NCBI GenBank assembly: GCA_947452665.1
Contig: CANGEH010000130.1
Span: 1 to 6,319 of the forward strand
DNA: 6,319 nt
Origin: Caulobacteraceae bacterium
GTDB taxonomy: Bacteria > Pseudomonadota > Alphaproteobacteria > Caulobacterales > Caulobacteraceae
Direction: 5' to 3'
Positions 5,609-6,319 of the stretch are shown here, in pieces; within the stretch, counting starts at the first letter, position 1; the number at the start of each line of letters is the position of its first letter. Below the pieces are notes generated by a model. The model saw nothing but the letters and a program-made list of their open reading frames with translations, did no database searches and was not told the DNA's origin. Position numbers and translations under genes: made by a program.

Positions 5609-5638
5609 TGAGCCGAGGATAGGATCATCCCCGGCTCA
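5609..5638 (-). repeat. Imperfect hairpin upstream of the VOC gene ribosome site
   Basis: A 7-bp inverted repeat, TGAGCCG (5609-5615) and CGGCTCA (5632-5638), encloses an inner 4-bp stem GGAT/ATCC (5617-5620 and 5627-5630) with one mismatch between the stems and a 6-base loop. On the minus strand it lies between the racemase-like stop and the VOC Shine-Dalgarno (GGGAG, about 5604-5600), separated from the latter by only a few bases. No T-run follows, so it is not a classical terminator. It may modulate translation, stabilise the downstream RNA, or be incidental. Confidence 0.45.
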
Positions 5639-5653
5639 TCGTAAAGGCCTTAA

Positions 5654-6319
5654 CTAGAGCGCGCCTGCGGTTTTCAGGGCCTCGATCTCGGTGCTGGCAA
5701 AGCCCCAGTCCAAGAGCGCGCTCTCTGTATGGCCACCAATCGCGGGCGGTGGGCCTTGGATCTGGCCGGGGGTTGCCGAAAAGCGCGGCGCAGGCGCCGG
5801 CTGGACGACGCCCTCGACCTCGACAAAGGTCTGGCGCGCGACATTGTGCGCATGCTTGGGCGCTTCATCCAGATCCAGCACAGGCGCAAAGCAAACGTCT
5901 GTGCCGTCCATCAGATCACACCAGTCTTTTTGCGTCTTGGTGGCAATCACGGTCGCCAGCTTGGCGCTAAGCTCAGGCCAGGCCTCGCGGCTCATCTGGT
6001 TGGCAAAGGCTGGATCCGTAATGCCGGTCTTTTCCAGCAAAAGGGCATAGAATTGCGGCTCGATCGAGCCAATCGACACCCATTTGCCATCGCTGCACTG
6101 ATAGGTGTCATAGAAGTGAGCCCCGCCATCCAGCAGGTTGGTGCGGCGGTCATTGCCCCACATGCCCGAGCCCTTCATGCCATAGAACATGGCCATTAGG
6201 CTGGCCGCCCCGTCGCTCATGGCGCAGTCAATCACCTGGCCCTGGCCGGTTGCCCGGGCATGAATGACCCCGGCCAGCAAACCAAACGCCAGATAAAGCG
6301 CACCACCGCCGAAATCGCC
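5654..6319 (-). CDS. CaiB/BaiF family III CoA-transferase-fold protein, alpha-methylacyl-CoA racemase-like, C-terminal part (cut by window edge)
   Basis: The last 221 residues are visible; the N-terminus, with the catalytic-histidine region, lies beyond 6319. The fragment opens with GDFGGGALYLAFGLLAGVIH, continues HARATGQGQVIDCAMSDGAA (20-39), and has GGAHFYDTYQCSDGKWVSIGSIEPQFY (65-91). In Mycobacterium tuberculosis alpha-methylacyl-CoA racemase the catalytic residues are His126, Asp156 and Glu241. The aspartate of GDFGGG matches Asp156, and the glutamate of SIEPQF lies exactly 85 residues later, matching Glu241. Such enzymes interconvert (2R)- and (2S)-2-methylacyl-CoA, allowing oxidation of branched-chain, sterol or bile-acid side chains. 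True CoA-transferases of the family instead use an aspartate nucleophile in the N-terminal part, which cannot be checked here. The C-terminal APAPRFSATPGQIQGPPPAIGGHTE (163-187) is typical of the family. It is followed on the same strand by the VOC gene. Confidence 0.92.
   Translation of the reverse strand, partial: GDFGGGALYLAFGLLAGVIHARATGQGQVIDCAMSDGAASLMAMFYGMKGSGMWGNDRRTNLLDGGAHFYDTYQCSDGKWVSIGSIEPQFYALLLEKTGITDPAFANQMSREAWPELSAKLATVIATKTQKDWCDLMDGTDVCFAPVLDLDEAPKHAHNVARQTFVEVEGVVQPAPAPRFSATPGQIQGPPPAIGGHTESALLDWGFASTEIEALKTAGAL

Noticed and set aside
5729..6199. Plus-strand open frame (about 156 codons) opposite the racemase-like gene
   Set aside because: It is arginine-rich with no family motif, no supporting ribosome site was seen, and the minus strand encodes conserved catalytic residues across it.

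Overview
The window is GC-rich, densely coded bacterial DNA. Protein style points to an alphaproteobacterium, probably Caulobacterales or a relative: a DUF6249-type membrane protein beside an ECF sigma factor, a DUF2855 protein, a CaiB/BaiF-family racemase, and heavy use of GTC/GCC/GGC codons. The lineage is an inference from protein style; there is no rRNA or other marker. I see no tRNA, rRNA, CRISPR array, insertion sequence, attachment site or origin, and no gene-free stretch longer than about 170 bases.

Left block, minus strand (1-1759). Four genes are read leftwards: a three-helix DUF6249-like membrane protein, an ECF sigma factor, a small two-helix membrane protein that overlaps the sigma gene by 8 bases and is a candidate anti-sigma factor, and the 5' part of panB (pantothenate synthesis), which runs off the left edge and starts at TTG. 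Gaps of 32, -8 and 5 bases suggest one transcription unit. It would combine a probable envelope-sensing sigma/anti-sigma pair with a housekeeping gene that may simply be read through.

Divergent region and centre, plus strand (1760-4105). A roughly 165-base intergenic region separates the left block from three rightward genes: a crotonase-superfamily protein lacking both canonical hydratase glutamates, a DUF2855 protein (MDR/quinone-oxidoreductase-like, function unknown), and a short TusA/SirA-like protein with a CPxP motif and no ATG or GTG start. Close spacing suggests an operon.

Right block, minus strand (4102-6319). A YihY/BrkB-family membrane protein converges on the TusA-like gene, with the two stop codons nested in one CCTAGG palindrome. 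Upstream of it lie a VOC (glyoxalase/dioxygenase-fold) protein and the C-terminal two thirds of a family III CoA-transferase fold protein whose visible catalytic residues match alpha-methylacyl-CoA racemase. The racemase and VOC genes look like an acyl-CoA or aromatic/branched-chain catabolic pair.

Most of the window is ordinary chromosomal metabolism. The items most worth a second look are the sigma/candidate anti-sigma/DUF6249 unit, the crotonase without its acid-base glutamates, and the uncharacterised DUF2855 gene beside it. I did not find clear evidence of a novel defence or mobile system.
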